In this document: positions 5,269 to 6,902 of the stretch, in pieces
How positions within the stretch are numbered: position 1 is the stretch's first letter
How the letters are laid out: each line of letters starts with the position of its first letter
Assembly (NCBI GenBank): GCA_030698965.1
Contig: JAUYLM010000029.1
Coordinates: forward strand, 1-6,902
Direction: 5' to 3'
Length of the DNA stretch: 6,902 nucleotides
Source of the DNA: a bacterium
GTDB taxonomy: Bacteria > Patescibacteriota > Minisyncoccia > Phycocordibacterales > PALSA-1337
Notes under the pieces: generated by a model
Database searches by the model: none
The model's input: the letters and a program-made list of their open reading frames with translations, nothing else
What the model was told of the DNA's origin: nothing
Position numbers and translations under genes: made by a program

Positions 5269-6393
5269 TTACTCATGTTCCAGCCCTATTTCCAGTATGG
5301 CATCGGCGATTTTCATGGCGGCGTCAGCATGGCTGAATTCCTTGGCGGAAGAGCGCATACCATCAGAAATAGACTTATTATTTACGATATTGTCAATCTC
5401 CGCGACCAAGATATGCGAGGCTAGATTGTCATCCTCAATAACGGCGCATCCTCCTGCCCTGGCGTATGAAAAGGCGTTCCCTACCTGGTCATGACTAACA
5501 TCTTTTGACAGTGGAAGGATGATGGATGGCACTCCCCATGCGGCAATCTCGAATATTGCGGAGCCTGCTCTCGAAACCACGATGTCCGCCGCTCCGGCCG
5601 ACATACGCAGAGACAAGTCATTCATATAGTCGAATGGATGGTATCTGTATGAGTTAGGATTGTCCTTCAGGATCAAGTCGGCAGTCTGCTTTACGGATTG
5701 GAAATTATCCCGTCCGGTCTGGTGTATGACCTGATATTTTTTCACAAGCTCCGGCAGGGCGTCTATAATGACATCGTTTATCCTCTGAGCTCCCTGCGAA
5801 CCGCCTAATATCAGTATAGTAGGAAATGACTCTTCCAGATTCAAAAATTCCCTCGCGCCATTCGACAATGGATGGATGATTTCCCTTCTGATCGGCAGGC
5901 CAGTGAAAGCAATATTTGGATTCTTAAAATACTTCGAGGCTTCCGGATATGAAAGGGCGATTTTCCTTGCGAACTTCCCCGCCCATTTATTAACCATTCC
6001 AGGCCTGCTGTCGGACTCGTGGATGATAACGGGAATACGAAGAATTCTGGCCGCAAGAAGAGCCGGGAAGCTGGCGTAACCTCCTTTTCCGAAAACAACA
6101 TCCGGATAGAGCCTGAATATCTCGAGAAGGGCGCTGACCGCGCCATAGATCGTCTTGAAAAAATCAGTGATATTCAATAATGAAAAATATCTGCGGATTT
6201 TTCCGGCGGGAACGCGGATGAACTGAATATCATTGTCGAAGAGGGCGCGGGGGTTGTATTTCGATGGAGACATGAAATACAGCTTGGGCGGAAGTATCTT
6301 CTTTTCCTTGGCTTTTTCACTAATTGCCTCAGCTATGGCGATAATAGGATAGAAATGCCCTCCACTTCCTCCTCCTGTAAAAAGTATTTTCAT
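5269..6393 (-). CDS. murG: UDP-N-acetylglucosamine:undecaprenyl-diphospho-muramoylpentapeptide GlcNAc transferase
   Basis: MurG adds GlcNAc to lipid I on the inner face of the membrane to give lipid II, the building block for peptidoglycan. The product has 374 residues, the usual length. The N-terminal Rossmann domain opens with FTGGGSGGHFYPIIAIAEAI (residues 5-24), the glycine-rich lipid-I binding loop with its histidine. It continues with FGKGGYASFPALLAA (101-115) and IHESDSRPGMVNKW (124-137), equivalent to the usual HEQNAVPG-type block. The C-terminal domain has ILILGGSQGAQRIND (193-207), HQTGRDNF, and the UDP-GlcNAc site SRAGSAIFEIAAWGVPSII (274-292), with the conserved glutamate at 282. 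LSKDVSHDQVGNA (295-307) follows. The start codon overlaps the ftsW stop as ATGA, so translation is coupled to ftsW without a Shine-Dalgarno. The position after ftsW is the standard arrangement of the division and cell-wall cluster. The stop is TAA. Confidence 0.97.
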   Translation of the reverse strand: MKILFTGGGSGGHFYPIIAIAEAISEKAKEKKILPPKLYFMSPSKYNPRALFDNDIQFIRVPAGKIRRYFSLLNITDFFKTIYGAVSALLEIFRLYPDVVFGKGGYASFPALLAARILRIPVIIHESDSRPGMVNKWAGKFARKIALSYPEASKYFKNPNIAFTGLPIRREIIHPLSNGAREFLNLEESFPTILILGGSQGAQRINDVIIDALPELVKKYQVIHQTGRDNFQSVKQTADLILKDNPNSYRYHPFDYMNDLSLRMSAGAADIVVSRAGSAIFEIAAWGVPSIILPLSKDVSHDQVGNAFSYARAGGCAVIEDDNLASHILVAEIDNIVNNKSISDGMRSSAKEFSHADAAMKIADAILEIGLEHE

Positions 6394-6902
6394 GTTTTTG
6401 CGTATTTAGAAATATTAGCTATGATTCCCGCCGCTCCAAGCGTGATGATGAGCGCCGTTCCGCCGTGGCTTATGAATAAAAGGGGCATTCCGGACAATGG
6501 GATCAGGTCGAGCATGGAAGCGATGTTCATGAACGATTCTATGATGATAAGTATAGCAATACCTATGGCAGCAAGTCCACCGAAGGCGCTTGTGGATTTT
6601 GACCCTATCTTAAAAGACCTGAAGAGGAAAAGAAGGAAAAGAAGTATGAGGACAATACTGCCCGCAAAGCCGAACTCCTCGGCCTGCACGGCAAATATAG
6701 AGTCTCCGATCGGCTCCGGGAGATAGTTGAATTTCTGCACGCTCTGCCCGAAACCTCTTCCAAGGAGCTGACCGGAACCGATTGCGATCAGAGACTGCCT
6801 TATCTGATACCCTGCTCCCTGCACATCCTGGGTGGGATAGATGAATGTCACTATTCTCTGCCAGACGTACGGACGCGCATAGGCAATAGCGGCGACCAAG
6901 AC
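6390..6902 (-). CDS. ftsW: Peptidoglycan glycosyltransferase FtsW, C-terminal part (partial)
   Basis: The frame is open from the window edge and gives the last 170 residues of a SEDS-family polymerase, which links lipid II into glycan chains at the division septum. Visible are GYQIRQSLIAIGSGQLLGRG (residues 31-50 of the fragment), then GQSVQKFNYLPEPIGDSIFA (52-71). The aspartate at fragment position 67 corresponds to the proposed catalytic residue of the usual LPExHTDFIFA motif. Further membrane segments (about 78-94, 105-118) precede the family signature IPLSGMPLLFISHGG (about 132-146). Assignment to FtsW rather than RodA or SpoVE rests on the GxSVQKFxxLPE text and on murG following directly, since RodA is rarely placed there. 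Two details differ from the common form: HTD is IGD, and SYGG is SHGG. The stop TGA overlaps the murG ATG. Confidence 0.92.
   Translation of the reverse strand, partial: VLVAAIAYARPYVWQRIVTFIYPTQDVQGAGYQIRQSLIAIGSGQLLGRGFGQSVQKFNYLPEPIGDSIFAVQAEEFGFAGSIVLILLFLLFLFRSFKIGSKSTSAFGGLAAIGIAILIIIESFMNIASMLDLIPLSGMPLLFISHGGTALIITLGAAGIIANISKYAKT

Noticed and set aside
6390..6393. Possible recoding of TGA (as in Gracilibacteria)
   Set aside because: TGA ends ftsW at the expected length and forms the classical ATGA overlap with murG, so it is read as stop.
1..6902. CRISPR array, insertion sequence or phage genes
   Set aside because: No regularly spaced direct repeats, transposase, integrase or inverted-repeat ends were seen; coding covers nearly the whole window.

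Overview
The window is a compact stretch of a bacterial chromosome in which every supported gene lies on the minus strand, so the order of reading is from base 6902 down to base 1. Gene content, tiny intergenic gaps, many small single-pass membrane proteins and the general flavour of the FtsW, MurG and GluRS sequences suggest a member of the Candidate Phyla Radiation (Patescibacteria, Parcubacteria-like). That assignment is an inference from style, not from a phylogenetic marker. TGA ends ftsW and TAA or TAG ends the others, so nothing points to the recoded TGA of Gracilibacteria.

Right third (6902-5269): the 3' end of ftsW, a peptidoglycan glycosyltransferase, overlaps the start of a complete murG by the four bases ATGA. 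This is the classical division and cell-wall cluster order. It makes lipid II (MurG) and polymerises it (FtsW). Directly after murG comes a separately promoted gene for a membrane-anchored protein with a DUF7282-like domain (5206-4697), closed by a good intrinsic terminator (4637-4667).

Middle (4636-1942): an unusually GC-rich intergenic stretch with hairpin potential precedes gltX (glutamyl-tRNA synthetase). The 3' end of gltX overlaps by 14 bases the start of a secreted, coiled-coil M23 endopeptidase with intact zinc ligands. This pair links translation and cell-wall hydrolysis in one transcript.

Left third (1921-1): four envelope-type proteins follow: a 67-residue single-pass protein, two tandem single-pass proteins whose C-terminal helices look like diverged copies of each other, and a secreted protein built from alternating bacterial Ig-like repeats that runs off the left edge. 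The distal repeats of the Ig protein use clearly different codons from its N-terminal half.

The most notable signal is regulatory. Three genes (gltX, the 67-residue protein, the first tandem membrane protein) carry TGnTATAAT followed by exactly six bases and then ATG. An extended -10 at that distance would start transcription on or next to the start codon, so these mRNAs should be leaderless. A fourth identical -10 precedes the DUF7282 gene with about 40 bases of leader. No start in the window has a recognisable Shine-Dalgarno sequence.
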